A stretch of DNA of 64,000 bases from contig CANMWA010000002.1 of NCBI GenBank assembly GCA_947501475.1, forward strand, positions 310,001-374,000. Reading direction: 5' to 3'. Origin of the DNA: an uncultured Aquimarina sp. Its GTDB lineage: Bacteria > Bacteroidota > Bacteroidia > Flavobacteriales > Flavobacteriaceae. Made by a program: the position numbers and the translations under genes. The notes below the pieces were generated by a model. The model worked only from the letters and a program-made list of their open reading frames with translations. It did not search any database and had not been told where the DNA came from. Below, piece after piece: positions 8,177 through 17,287 of the stretch. Positions within the stretch are counted from its first letter, which is position 1. Every line of letters begins with the position of its first letter.

Positions 8177-9991
8177 TTAATTGAAGACTTCTTTCTCACC
8201 TGCAATAGTAAGCACTTCTTCGTCCATCAAAATTTCTGCAAGACCATTCGTTTTAGGCAACTCGTACTTAAAAAAGAATTTCATTGCATGAATCTTACTT
8301 TCATAGAAATCTTCAGAATGATTTTTCTGTGCAGTGACTAATGCATTCTTAGCATGTGCTGCTATATCTAACCATACCCATGACATGGTGATCGTACTGA
8401 AAAACTCCATAAACGGTGTTGCATCAGAGAGAAAACGCTCATAATCTCCTTTTTGAGCATACCCTACTAAGAAACCAATCACTTTTTGCGCGAGTTTCAA
8501 TTTCTCGCCAAGTTTAGCAGCATATCCTCGTAGATCATCATATTTTGAAGCGCTTTGAATGGTTTGCATGATCTCTGCTGTTAGTAATTCTAATGCTTTG
8601 CCATTCCCCATTAGTAGTTTTCTACCTAATAAATCTTGCGATTGTATACCAGTAGTACCCTCATAAATTGGGAAAATACGAATGTCCCTAAGATATTGTT
8701 GTAGTATAAAATCTGAACAGAAACCATAACCACCAAGGACTTGTACTCCATTAGAAACAGCTTCAGACCCCATCTCTGACGGGTATGTTTTTACCATTGG
8801 AATAATAAGCTCTAATAACAGCTCATATTTTTCTTTTTCGGCTTTATCTTCTAATGTATCTTTAAGGTCCAAATATCTTGAAGCAAGAAGAACAAGACTC
8901 AAAGAACCTTCGGCTACAACTTTTTGCAGTAATAGCATTCTGCGTACATCTGGATGATTTATAATTAGTGTTTGCCCTTGTTCTGGATTTTTCTTTCCAT
9001 CACTAGTCAATTTTCTTCCTTGAGGGCGTTCTTTTGCATATTGCAAAGATGCTTGATATGCTGCTGTTGCAATTGCTGCAGCACCACGACCTACCGCAAT
9101 ACGAGCTCCATTCATCATCAAAAACATATATTTTAACCCTTGATGCGGTTCTCCAACTAACCAACCTTGGCAATCACCAGCATCACCAAAACCTAAATGA
9201 GTAGTACAATATCCTCGTTGTCCTAATTTCTGAAAATCGGCCACAGTAGTTACATCATTTGGAGTAAGGTTTCCGTTATTATCTGGGCGTTTTTTAGGCA
9301 CTACAAATAAAGAGATTCCTTTAGTTCCTGCAGGAGCTCCTTCGATACGTGCTAATACTAAATGCACAAAATTATCGGCGTATTGGTGATCTCCACCAGA
9401 AATAAATATTTTTTGCCCTAAGATTTTATAATAACCATTATCTGTTGGTGTAGCTTTGGTAACTACATCAGATAATGAACTTCCTGCTTGCGGTTCTGTT
9501 AAACACATCGTACCACCCCATTGACCAGAAAGCATATGAGGAACATAGGTGTTATTAAGTTCTTTATTACCAAAATGTACAATTAGTTCTGCGGCTCCTA
9601 ATGTAAGTCCCGCATATCCTGGTAAGTGGTTGTTAGCTGCATCTTGAATAAAGGCTGAAGCGGTATAGATCATCATAGGCAATTGTAATCCACCCGCATC
9701 ATAATCAAAGGTACCAGAAATAAGTCCCATTTCACCACCTTTTTTCATCATCACCTCTACTTGTTTATGCACAATCACTTTACCATCTTTATGGTATGCT
9801 GGTTGCTCATCCATCTCTTTGATATAAGGAAACAATTCTCTATCAGAAAATTCTTTAACAGAATCCAAAAACATATCCAATGATTCCTTATCATGATCTG
9901 CAAAACGATCTCCTTGTAACACTTCTTCTAACTGATGTACATCATACAAAAGGTATTTAAGTGTCTCAAAATCTATATATTCTTTGGCCAT
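8177..9991 (-). CDS. Acyl-CoA dehydrogenase, about 600 residues, FadE5-like
   Basis: This 604-residue long-form acyl-CoA dehydrogenase has a C-terminal extension. Visible parts are MCLTEPQAGSSLSDV (FAD/substrate loop), KIFISGGDH, VLGGYGFCSDF and FPIYEGTTGIQSQDLLGRK, where the Glu of YEGT is the catalytic base. After it comes a helical C-terminal domain as in the FadE5 and AcdN-type enzymes. It oxidises acyl-CoA to trans-2-enoyl-CoA and passes electrons to ETF. An ATG 33 bases further upstream (10024) would add 11 residues (MFLLNVKKLHT); I prefer the start at 9991 because the conserved-looking protein begins MAKEYIDFETLKYLL. It is the first gene of the catabolic run. Confidence 0.9.
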   Translation of the reverse strand: MAKEYIDFETLKYLLYDVHQLEEVLQGDRFADHDKESLDMFLDSVKEFSDRELFPYIKEMDEQPAYHKDGKVIVHKQVEVMMKKGGEMGLISGTFDYDAGGLQLPMMIYTASAFIQDAANNHLPGYAGLTLGAAELIVHFGNKELNNTYVPHMLSGQWGGTMCLTEPQAGSSLSDVVTKATPTDNGYYKILGQKIFISGGDHQYADNFVHLVLARIEGAPAGTKGISLFVVPKKRPDNNGNLTPNDVTTVADFQKLGQRGYCTTHLGFGDAGDCQGWLVGEPHQGLKYMFLMMNGARIAVGRGAAAIATAAYQASLQYAKERPQGRKLTSDGKKNPEQGQTLIINHPDVRRMLLLQKVVAEGSLSLVLLASRYLDLKDTLEDKAEKEKYELLLELIIPMVKTYPSEMGSEAVSNGVQVLGGYGFCSDFILQQYLRDIRIFPIYEGTTGIQSQDLLGRKLLMGNGKALELLTAEIMQTIQSASKYDDLRGYAAKLGEKLKLAQKVIGFLVGYAQKGDYERFLSDATPFMEFFSTITMSWVWLDIAAHAKNALVTAQKNHSEDFYESKIHAMKFFFKYELPKTNGLAEILMDEEVLTIAGEKEVFN

Positions 9992-10140
9992 TGTGTGAAG
10001 TTTTTTGACGTTAAGTAAAAACAATACAATAAAGTACGGAAATATTTGATAGATTCTTATTAAACCAGTTTAATAAATACTAAATTTTAGATACTCTTAA
10101 CTTTTAACTGAAAAGTTTTTCCTAGAAAAATTAAAGTATC

Positions 10141-10713
10141 TTATTTCTGACTAAGTCTTTTGCGAATTTTAGAGAGTCCAACAGGGGTTAATCCCAAATA
10201 AGAAGCAATTAAATATTGTGGTACTCTTTGAAAAAGTGTAGGTCGTTTTTCAAGTAATTGTAAATACCTTTCTTGATTAGAAAGGTTTCTAAGCTGATTA
10301 ATCCGCTGAAAATTTATGACGAAAGTTCTTTGCATCGATAATCTTCCAAAACGTTCTAGTTGATGAGAATAATCAAATACTTTGAGTTGGTCTGCTTTTG
10401 AAATGGTATACACTGTAGAATCTTCTATAGCTTCAATATAACATTCTGATGGAATTTCTTGTATATAGGCATATAAATCAGTAAAAAAATAACCTTCATT
10501 AAAAAATTCCATAACCCTTGTTACTCCTCCTTCTATAGTGTAATACGAAACACATCCTGTTTTCATAAAATAAAAATCATCAATATACTGGCCAGGTTTT
10601 AATAGAAATGTTCCTTTTTTAAAAGTTTTCATTTTGAAAAACTGAAGGCCGAACTCCATGTCTGTGTCGCTAACATCTGTAAAAGATCGTATTGTTTTCT
10701 TTAAGTCTTCCAA
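10141..10713 (-). CDS. Crp/Fnr family transcriptional regulator
   Basis: A 190-residue protein with an N-terminal cyclic-nucleotide-binding-like beta-roll (about residues 10-125, with FLLKPGQYIDDFYFMKTGCV and VMEFFNEGYFF) and a C-terminal helix-turn-helix at about 155-188 (YLIASYLGLTPVGLSKIRKR). The effector is unknown and the cAMP-binding Arg/Ser signature is not evident, as in many Bacteroidetes members. It is transcribed away from the histidine kinase and towards the acyl-CoA catabolism genes, separated from them by 149 bases. It may control the cluster or itself. A palindrome just upstream of its start is a candidate site. Confidence 0.88.
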   Translation of the reverse strand: MEDLKKTIRSFTDVSDTDMEFGLQFFKMKTFKKGTFLLKPGQYIDDFYFMKTGCVSYYTIEGGVTRVMEFFNEGYFFTDLYAYIQEIPSECYIEAIEDSTVYTISKADQLKVFDYSHQLERFGRLSMQRTFVINFQRINQLRNLSNQERYLQLLEKRPTLFQRVPQYLIASYLGLTPVGLSKIRKRLSQK

Positions 10714-10746
10714 GGAGTAATTATTGTTTTAACGAAAAAACAAAAT

Positions 10747-10765
10747 ATTTTGCAAATCGCAAAAA
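10747..10765. promoter_or_regulatory. Palindrome upstream of the Crp/Fnr-type gene, candidate operator
   Basis: ATTTTGC-AAATC-GCAAAAA lies 34 bases upstream of the regulator start, in the divergent region shared with the histidine kinase. The arms match in six bases (TTTTGC/GCAAAA). Crp/Fnr proteins bind dyads of this size near their own promoters, so autoregulation is plausible. The match is short and the region is very AT-rich, so chance is possible. Confidence 0.3.
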
Positions 10766-10919
10766 TTAACAATACTAAGTATTCAATTATATAATAGTTT
10801 TCATAATTCTATTCTCAAAATTCACAATTTTATTTCTTTATATAAATATTACGGTTTTACCATAGCAAAAATCTAACTATAGTTCGTAGCTTTAGAGAAC
10901 TATAAACCAAATAAAGATC

Positions 10920-10927
10920 TATATTTG
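10920..10927 (+). promoter_or_regulatory. Putative -7 element upstream of the histidine kinase
   Basis: TATATTTG fits the Bacteroidetes -7 consensus TAnnTTTG and lies 51 bases before the kinase ATG at 10978. No good TTTG is found at the -33 distance, so the call rests on one element. Confidence 0.35.
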
Positions 10928-10977
10928 CGGGCTTCAAAAAAACCTCAAACAACCCATCCAATTTGGTATTGAACTTT

Positions 10978-12855
10978 ATGGACACAATTAACTTTTATCA
11001 AATATCAATTTTCATTTTTCAGGGGCTTGTTGTAGCATCTTTGATCTTGTTATTATTTCGATTACGCACAATAATGGGGTTAGGTATGCTATTTACCGCA
11101 TTAGGCTTATTTCAGTTTATTCAGGTTTTTCTTGCTAGTACATTATATTTTGAAATCTCTGACACTCTTGTAGTATCTCCAGGATCTTCTGTTTTGTTTT
11201 CGGCTACACTTTTTGCTGTATTATTAACCTATATTAAAGAAGATGCAACAACTGCTCGAAAAATGATCTATGCATTAGTCGTTGCGAATATTGTATTATG
11301 TTTTTTGTTGCTTTCCTTTAGACTTAATATTGAAGGAGCTTATAGCTACAATCCATTTGATATCTCTACAGAATTCTTTTATACCAATGTATTTGTTTTA
11401 TTTGTAGGCACAGGAATACTTTTTATAGATTCAATACTCATTATTTTTATTTTTGAATTTATTTCAAAACATATCTCTTCCATATTTCTACGAATATTAT
11501 TTACCATGACTATTGTATTGAGTTTTGATGCAATATTTTTTACCATGGGTTCTTTTTGGTTTTTTGAAGATATCTCAAAGATTTTATACTCCGGGCTTGT
11601 CTCAAAAATTTTCATGTCTTTATTTTATAGTATTTTATTCACTATCTATCTTAAATATTTTGAAAAAGACATCTATGAAACCGACTATTTATCATTTAAA
11701 GATGTATATCATTCGTTGACTTATAAACAAAAATTTGAAGTTGCTGAAAAAGCCATTCAATTAACCGAAAGTAGATATCACACCTTAACAAACTTGGTTC
11801 CTGTAGGGATTTTTATGACCAAAGCTAACGGAAAAACTACATTTGTAAATCCAAAATGGTGCGCTATTTCGGGTATATCACAAGAAGATGCTCTAAATGA
11901 CGGGTGGTTAAAAGCAGTTCATCCTGATGATAGAAAAAAACTAAAACAAGGTTGGTATGATAATACTAGCAAAAAAGAAGACTCAGATGCCGAATATAGA
12001 TTTCGATTACCCGATGGCACTATAACATGGGTATTAGGCCAGGCAATACCAGAGTATAATGATAAAAAAGAAATTATTGGTTATGTAGGAACCATAACTG
12101 ATATAACCAAAATAAAATTATACGAGTTAGAGCTCAATAAACTGAAAGAAAAAGCCGAAGAAAGTGACCAGCTCAAATCTGCATTTCTAGCCAATATGAG
12201 TCATGAAATACGTACACCCATGAATGGTATTTTGGGGCTTGCAGAACTTTTAAAAGAACCAAAACTTACTGGTGATGAACAACATCTATATCTTGATCTT
12301 ATCAAAGAAAGTGGTGTTAGAATGCTTAATATTATTAAAGACATTATAGATATTTCAAGAATAGAAGCAAATCAAGTTACAGTGCTCAAGAATGAATTCA
12401 ATATTAATGAACAAACAGAATATTTATATAACTTTTTTAAACCAGAAACAGATAAAAAAAACATTACACTTTCTCTGAGTAATGGTATATCAAATGATGA
12501 AGCAATTATTAAGACTGATAAAGAAAAATTTAATGCAGTACTAACCAATTTGGTTAAAAACGCAATTAAATATACTAATAAAGGGAGTATAGAATTTGGA
12601 TACCAACAAGAGGAAAAGTTTCTTAAATTCTACGTAAAAGATACTGGCATAGGAATCCAAAAAAATCGCCAGAAAGCTATTTTTGATCGATTTGTACAAG
12701 CAGACATTAAAGATAGTTATGCTGTTGAAGGAGCAGGCATAGGATTATCAATTGCCAAGGCCTATGTAGAAATGTTAGACGGTCAAATTTGGGTCGATAG
12801 TAAAAAAGATAAAGGCTCTACATTTTATTTTACAATTCCTTTTACTAGTAAGTAA
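10978..12855 (+). CDS. Membrane PAS sensor histidine kinase
   Basis: This 625-residue histidine kinase reads from the ATG at 10978; an in-frame TTG at 10963 is possible but less likely. About seven hydrophobic segments occupy residues 1-225. A PAS domain with PAC-like end (IPEYNDKKEIIGYVGTITDI) spans about 265-380, then comes a HisKA domain with NMSHEIRTPMNG (phospho-acceptor His409) and a HATPase domain with an N-box NLVKNAIKYT, DTGIGI and GAGIGLSIAKAYVEM. No receiver domain is attached and no response regulator is adjacent. The membrane part, with a SFDAIFFTMGSFWF helix, faintly recalls VUT/YhhQ vitamin-uptake proteins. The signal is unknown. A terminator follows. Confidence 0.88.
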   Translation: MDTINFYQISIFIFQGLVVASLILLLFRLRTIMGLGMLFTALGLFQFIQVFLASTLYFEISDTLVVSPGSSVLFSATLFAVLLTYIKEDATTARKMIYALVVANIVLCFLLLSFRLNIEGAYSYNPFDISTEFFYTNVFVLFVGTGILFIDSILIIFIFEFISKHISSIFLRILFTMTIVLSFDAIFFTMGSFWFFEDISKILYSGLVSKIFMSLFYSILFTIYLKYFEKDIYETDYLSFKDVYHSLTYKQKFEVAEKAIQLTESRYHTLTNLVPVGIFMTKANGKTTFVNPKWCAISGISQEDALNDGWLKAVHPDDRKKLKQGWYDNTSKKEDSDAEYRFRLPDGTITWVLGQAIPEYNDKKEIIGYVGTITDITKIKLYELELNKLKEKAEESDQLKSAFLANMSHEIRTPMNGILGLAELLKEPKLTGDEQHLYLDLIKESGVRMLNIIKDIIDISRIEANQVTVLKNEFNINEQTEYLYNFFKPETDKKNITLSLSNGISNDEAIIKTDKEKFNAVLTNLVKNAIKYTNKGSIEFGYQQEEKFLKFYVKDTGIGIQKNRQKAIFDRFVQADIKDSYAVEGAGIGLSIAKAYVEMLDGQIWVDSKKDKGSTFYFTIPFTSK

Positions 12856-12883
12856 ATCACATATAAAACTTCAAGAAAACTAC

Positions 12884-12909
12884 AAAACATACTACTATAA
12901 GTATGTTTT
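12884..12909 (+). terminator. Terminator after the histidine kinase gene
   Basis: AAAACATACT (12884-12893) pairs with AGTATGTTTT (12900-12909) around a six-base loop and is followed by T-rich sequence. It lies 29 bases after the stop codon. Confidence 0.6.
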
Positions 12910-12975
12910 TAAGTAAATGCAACATATCTACCAGTTTTTGAAACATACATCATAGCCTTCAATTGTTCTTCCAAC

Positions 12976-12983
12976 TAAATTTG
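12976..12983 (+). promoter_or_regulatory. Putative -7 element upstream of the beta-helix lipoprotein
   Basis: TAAATTTG matches TAnnTTTG and lies 32 bases before the ATG at 13016, after a terminator, so a separate promoter is expected here. A TTTG at 12937-12940 is too far away to be its -33 element. The evidence is weak. Confidence 0.3.
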
Positions 12984-13015
12984 GTTGTATAAAAATTTTT
13001 AAAAGCCCCAAATTT

Positions 13016-14668
13016 ATGAAACTAACAAAAAAAGTAATTATGGTAGCCTTATTTGCTATTATCGGAATACTATCATGTACAAAAGATAAGGCAGGTGTAG
13101 ACATTCCTACGGGTACAGATAATCCAACCGATGGTGGTGGAGATGGTGGAAATGGCGGTGGAGACGGATCAACAGGTATACCAAATTTTACTGTAAGAGG
13201 TGATGCAGCTCAAATTTGTAATGCCAAAGGAAATGGTAAATTATATGAGGTAGGCCCTGGCAAGGAATATGAAAAAATTATAGATATTCCTACAGAAAAT
13301 TTAGGCCCTGGGGATGCCATACGAATTTACGCAAAAGATGAGCCTTATTATGAACGTATAGTGATCACTACCAAAGGTACAGAACAAGCTCCTATATGTG
13401 TTTGTGGTGTGCCCGATGCTAGTGGTAAATTACCCATACTTGATGGTACTAATGCAAGAGTACGGCCTGTAGATATACATCCATATTTTAATTCAAATAC
13501 TGCATATAGTGCCGTAATATTAGTTTTTGGATCTAATGATAATCATCCTGAGTATGTAAATATTAGTAATTTACAAATACAAGGAGCACATCAATTTAAT
13601 GAAGATGATACTCAAAAAACATATAAAATGGGAACTGATGAATTGATTCCTTATGGAAGAGCGGCTGCTGGTATATCTTTAAGAGGTAAACATTTTGATA
13701 TATTCAATTGTGTAATCAGGTATAATGGAAATGGAATTTTTGGAGCCTATAGCGGTTCTGATGAGCCTTTAGTAAATGTAACGTTAAGCAACAACATCAT
13801 TCAAGATAATGGTACATTTAATGTAGACAGACAGCATAATGTATATATTGAATCTGAAGGTTTAGTATCGATAGGAAATCAATTTGGTCCAATTCGTGAA
13901 GGTTCGAGAGGCGTAAATTACAAAAGTCGATCTGCAGGTGATATCATTTTATACAACCGTTTTGTTGGTCCAGCTGGAAGACAAATAAATCTCGCTGAAG
14001 CAGAAAATTCTGTTGACTATTTTCCTCAGTTAGATTCATTTAAAAAGACATATGTAGCAGGAAATATTATTGAAGGAAGCACTAATGGAGCATCATCAAT
14101 ACTACATTATGGGCATGATGTAAATAATGCTAGCGCAGATGAAAGAGGAAAAAGAAGCGGTGATTTATATGCCTATAACAATACATTTGTATTAAAAGGT
14201 GATGCAAGTAGTAGCTATCGAAGGCTCTTTTTTGATGTTACTTTCTGCGAAGGAAAACTTCATGCCTTCAATAATGTATTGTATTACGAAAACAATACAG
14301 GAGTAGATAGTGAAATAAGCATTATGCGAGATAGAGGCTCTGTATTAAATTTTTCTAATAATCTGATAACCTCGGCAACAAGAGCTGCTTATGTTACTAG
14401 AATACCGCAGAATGAACAATTAAATATTTGCTCTCCTAATACTTTATTATTAGCACCAACAGTTCAAGATATGATGGTACCTAATCAAGATTTTGGTCTT
14501 GATGCTAATAACATGTATCGTCTTACTAATAATTCTAAAGCTATAGATGCAGGAATAGAGATACCTAGCAATCTACCAAAAGTAGACTACCAGTTTAAGT
14601 TACCTAATGGCGTAGAAACTAGATCTGTAAATGGTTCTGGTATAGATATAGGTGCTTTTGAATTTTAA
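13016..14668 (+). CDS. Right-handed parallel beta-helix lipoprotein
   Basis: A 550-residue exported lipoprotein: signal peptide with lipobox IILS-type ending at Cys21 (GILSC), then a Gly/Asp-rich tether at about 38-57 (GGGDGGNGGGDGSTG). The body contains repeats typical of beta-helix proteins: VNISNLQIQGAH, FDIFNCVIRYNGNGIFG, VTLSNNIIQDNG, LYAYNNTFVL, LHAFNNVLYYENN, and a closing IDIGAFEF. Such proteins resemble polysaccharide lyases (PL6-like) or pectate-lyase-fold adhesins, but no catalytic set can be picked out by eye. No SusCD-like pair or other carbohydrate enzyme is adjacent. Probably attached to the outer membrane. Confidence 0.8.
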   Translation: MKLTKKVIMVALFAIIGILSCTKDKAGVDIPTGTDNPTDGGGDGGNGGGDGSTGIPNFTVRGDAAQICNAKGNGKLYEVGPGKEYEKIIDIPTENLGPGDAIRIYAKDEPYYERIVITTKGTEQAPICVCGVPDASGKLPILDGTNARVRPVDIHPYFNSNTAYSAVILVFGSNDNHPEYVNISNLQIQGAHQFNEDDTQKTYKMGTDELIPYGRAAAGISLRGKHFDIFNCVIRYNGNGIFGAYSGSDEPLVNVTLSNNIIQDNGTFNVDRQHNVYIESEGLVSIGNQFGPIREGSRGVNYKSRSAGDIILYNRFVGPAGRQINLAEAENSVDYFPQLDSFKKTYVAGNIIEGSTNGASSILHYGHDVNNASADERGKRSGDLYAYNNTFVLKGDASSSYRRLFFDVTFCEGKLHAFNNVLYYENNTGVDSEISIMRDRGSVLNFSNNLITSATRAAYVTRIPQNEQLNICSPNTLLLAPTVQDMMVPNQDFGLDANNMYRLTNNSKAIDAGIEIPSNLPKVDYQFKLPNGVETRSVNGSGIDIGAFEF

Positions 14669-14772
14669 ATTGAACAATTTTATAGATGGTAATTTGATTA
14701 CCCCATTAATTTTTTAAGACCTTGCAATAACGACAACTCCCCATCTTGTTAATGTGAGGTTTTATTTTCTAT

Positions 14773-16086
14773 TCAATCTAATCTTTTAATTTTAGCACCA
14801 ATTGCTTTTAAGCGTGTATCGATATTTTCGTATCCACGATCTATTTGCTCAATATTATGTATCGTAGAAGTGCCTTTAGCACTAAGTGCTGCAATCAATA
14901 ATGAAATACCTGCTCTAATATCAGGAGAAACCATGGTTGTAGCCTTTAGCGTAGATTTAAAATCATGCCCAATGATAGTTGCTCTATGTGGATCACATAA
15001 AATGATTTTAGCTCCCATATCAATCAGTTTATCTACAAAAAACAATCGGCTTTCGAACATTTTTTGATGTACCATTACTTCACCTCTAGCCTGTGTAGCA
15101 ATTACTAATACAATACTCAATAAATCTGGAGTAAACCCTGGCCATGGTGCATCTGCAATGGTCATAAATGAACCATCAATATAACTTTCTATCTGGTACC
15201 CATCTTTGTGTGCAGGAATATATATATCATCACCCACTTTTTCTAAGGTAATACCAAGTTTTCTAAAAGTATTTGGGATAATCCCCAGGTTTTCCCAGCT
15301 CACATTTTTGATTGTAATCTCGCTTTTGGTCATCGCAGCCAACCCAATCCACGATCCAATCTCAATCATATCGGGTAATACACGATGTTCACAACCACCT
15401 AAAGCATCTACACCTTCGATAGTTAGTAAATTTGAACCAACACCAGTAATTTTTGCCCCCATCGCATTGAGCATTTTACAAAGTTGTTGCAAATAAGGTT
15501 CACAAGCAGCATTATATATAGTCGTTGTTCCTTTTGCAAGTACGGCAGCCATAACAATATTGGCAGTACCAGTAACCGAAGCTTCATCGAGTAACATATA
15601 TGTACCCTTTAACCCTTTAGGTGCTTCTACGCCATAAAAACGTTCTTCTTTATTATATCTAAATGTCGCTCCAAGATTTATAAATCCTTCAAAATGAGTA
15701 TCAAGACGCCTTCTTCCTATCTTATCTCCTCCAGGTCGAGGAATATATCCTTTACCAAACCTTGCCAATAATGGTCCAACAATCATAATAGACCCTCTAA
15801 GTCCACTTCCTTCTTTTTTGAATTGTGCGCTTTCTAAATAATCAAGATCAAGATCATCACTTTGAAAAGTATATTTCCCTTTATCTAGTTTCTCAACTTT
15901 TACTCCTAAGTTACCTAAAATATCAATAAGCTTATTAACATCTCTGATATCTGGTATATTAGAAATTGTTACTTTCTCTGGAGTAAGTAACACTGCACAT
16001 AGGATCTGAAGAGCTTCATTTTTTGCTCCTTGAGGTATAATTTCCCCTTTGAGCTGATGCCCTCCTTCTATCTGAAAAGTCCCCAT
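14773..16086 (-). CDS. murA: UDP-N-acetylglucosamine 1-carboxyvinyltransferase MurA
   Basis: MurA transfers enolpyruvate from PEP to UDP-GlcNAc, the first committed step of peptidoglycan synthesis in the cytoplasm. The 437-residue protein has the full two-domain EPSP-synthase-like fold, including the catalytic Lys22-Asn23 pair (GAKNEAL), RGSIMIVGPLLARFG, and RRRLDTH. In the active-site loop the sequence is PGGDKIG, so Asp121 stands where Escherichia coli has the fosfomycin-alkylated Cys115. Asp at this place is found naturally in mycobacterial and chlamydial MurA and gives fosfomycin resistance. The gene is followed in the upstream direction by the DUF4290 gene, a usual flavobacterial neighbour (gap 47 bases). 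Confidence 0.96.
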   Translation of the reverse strand: MGTFQIEGGHQLKGEIIPQGAKNEALQILCAVLLTPEKVTISNIPDIRDVNKLIDILGNLGVKVEKLDKGKYTFQSDDLDLDYLESAQFKKEGSGLRGSIMIVGPLLARFGKGYIPRPGGDKIGRRRLDTHFEGFINLGATFRYNKEERFYGVEAPKGLKGTYMLLDEASVTGTANIVMAAVLAKGTTTIYNAACEPYLQQLCKMLNAMGAKITGVGSNLLTIEGVDALGGCEHRVLPDMIEIGSWIGLAAMTKSEITIKNVSWENLGIIPNTFRKLGITLEKVGDDIYIPAHKDGYQIESYIDGSFMTIADAPWPGFTPDLLSIVLVIATQARGEVMVHQKMFESRLFFVDKLIDMGAKIILCDPHRATIIGHDFKSTLKATTMVSPDIRAGISLLIAALSAKGTSTIHNIEQIDRGYENIDTRLKAIGAKIKRLD

Positions 16087-16133
16087 TTAATAGTAATCGT
16101 TAGTGGTTAGTAATTTGTAGTTGGTTGTAAGAT

Positions 16134-16772
16134 TTAATAACGTTTTTTACCTCGGCTACGGTAATTCTTTTTACTAGTGTTTGTATGCTTCTTCTTTTTA
16201 CCTCTCATTAGGTTTGAAGAATTTGTTAAATCTTCACTACTCCCTTTTAGATTAATTTTACCATTACTCAATTCAAAAAGGTGCTCAAAAATTGCGCTAT
16301 CTTCAACAGTATCTTTGTTCCAGTTCAGGTAACACTTTTTCATATGATTAGCAATCGTAAAAGTCAGTGCATTTTTTAAATCACCATCTTCCCAGCTATT
16401 TGCTACATCAATCATTCGTTTTATATTATTACCATAAAAACGATACTTTGGAAAGTTTTGAGGGTAATCAAGTGGTTCTGGACGTTCTTGTAATTTCTCT
16501 TTCGTTAACACTGGAAATGGAGTATCTACATCTAGTTTGAAATCACTCATAATAAACAACTGATCCCATAATTTATGTTGAAACTCTGGAACATCGCGTA
16601 AATGTGGCTGTAGATTACCCATCACTGCAATAATCGACTTAGTCACTTTATTTCTTTCCTCTCTATCTTCAATAGCAACTGTATGGTTAATCATCTTTTG
16701 TAAATGACGACCATATTCTGGTATAATGAGCTTTTCGCGCTCAGTATTATATTCTAAATTGTTAATATCCAT
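16134..16772 (-). CDS. DUF4290 domain-containing protein
   Basis: A 212-residue soluble protein, with no signal peptide, beginning with LEYNTEREKLIIPEYGRHLQKM, the hallmark of the Bacteroidetes-specific DUF4290 family. The last 30 residues are strongly basic (RGKKKKHTNTSKKNYRSRGKK), suggesting contact with nucleic acid or ribosomes. Position directly upstream of murA is conserved in flavobacteria, to my knowledge, and the two are probably one transcription unit. Function unknown. Confidence 0.85.
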   Translation of the reverse strand: MDINNLEYNTEREKLIIPEYGRHLQKMINHTVAIEDREERNKVTKSIIAVMGNLQPHLRDVPEFQHKLWDQLFIMSDFKLDVDTPFPVLTKEKLQERPEPLDYPQNFPKYRFYGNNIKRMIDVANSWEDGDLKNALTFTIANHMKKCYLNWNKDTVEDSAIFEHLFELSNGKINLKGSSEDLTNSSNLMRGKKKKHTNTSKKNYRSRGKKRY

Positions 16773-16927
16773 AAATTGTTTAATAAGTGAAGTTATTCTT
16801 TCTTTTTTGAAGTAAAAATAATTCGTCTCGCAAAATACTAAAATAAAATAAGTAAGCTCTATTTTTTAAACGCAAAATCAAATTGCTTATTATCAATATT
16901 TTTTAGTTTGTGTGCAGTTATATTAAT

Positions 16928-17212
16928 CTAAAGTGAAATTACTCCTTCAACCTTTGAAGCTACTTCTTTATATTTGAGAATAACATGATCCGGATTTTTC
17001 ATTCGGATATTGATAGACACACTAGTATATTTACCATTCTTGGACTGCTTCTTACTAATTACTGCTCCCAAATTATCAAATATAGTTTCGATTTGTTCGA
17101 TCTTAAAGTCATCTGTTGGCACAATAAATTTATAAAGATATGCCGTTGGCCAAAGTGCAGTATCTGCTAATTGTATTTTTAATTTCTTATAAAATTCGTC
17201 TTGGTCATTCAT
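16928..17212 (-). CDS. DUF493 family protein (YbeD-like)
   Basis: A 94-residue protein matching the small ferredoxin-like DUF493/YbeD family: the segment YLYKFIVPTD is followed by a predicted helix and YTSVSINIRMKNPDHVILKYKEV. Members resemble ACT-type regulatory domains; no biochemical role is established. It has 155 bases before the DUF4290 gene and stands alone. The length agrees with the family. Confidence 0.8.
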   Translation of the reverse strand: MNDQDEFYKKLKIQLADTALWPTAYLYKFIVPTDDFKIEQIETIFDNLGAVISKKQSKNGKYTSVSINIRMKNPDHVILKYKEVASKVEGVISL

Positions 17213-17287
17213 ATTCTAATTACATGCAAAATTATGCCTCAAAGATAAGAGTTCTCATTTATAAAACCGATTAGTGACGACAATTCT

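Noticed and set aside
13016..14668. Alginate or pectate lyase within a polysaccharide utilisation locus
   Set aside because: A beta-helix is visible but no catalytic residues can be assigned and no SusCD or other glycan genes adjoin.
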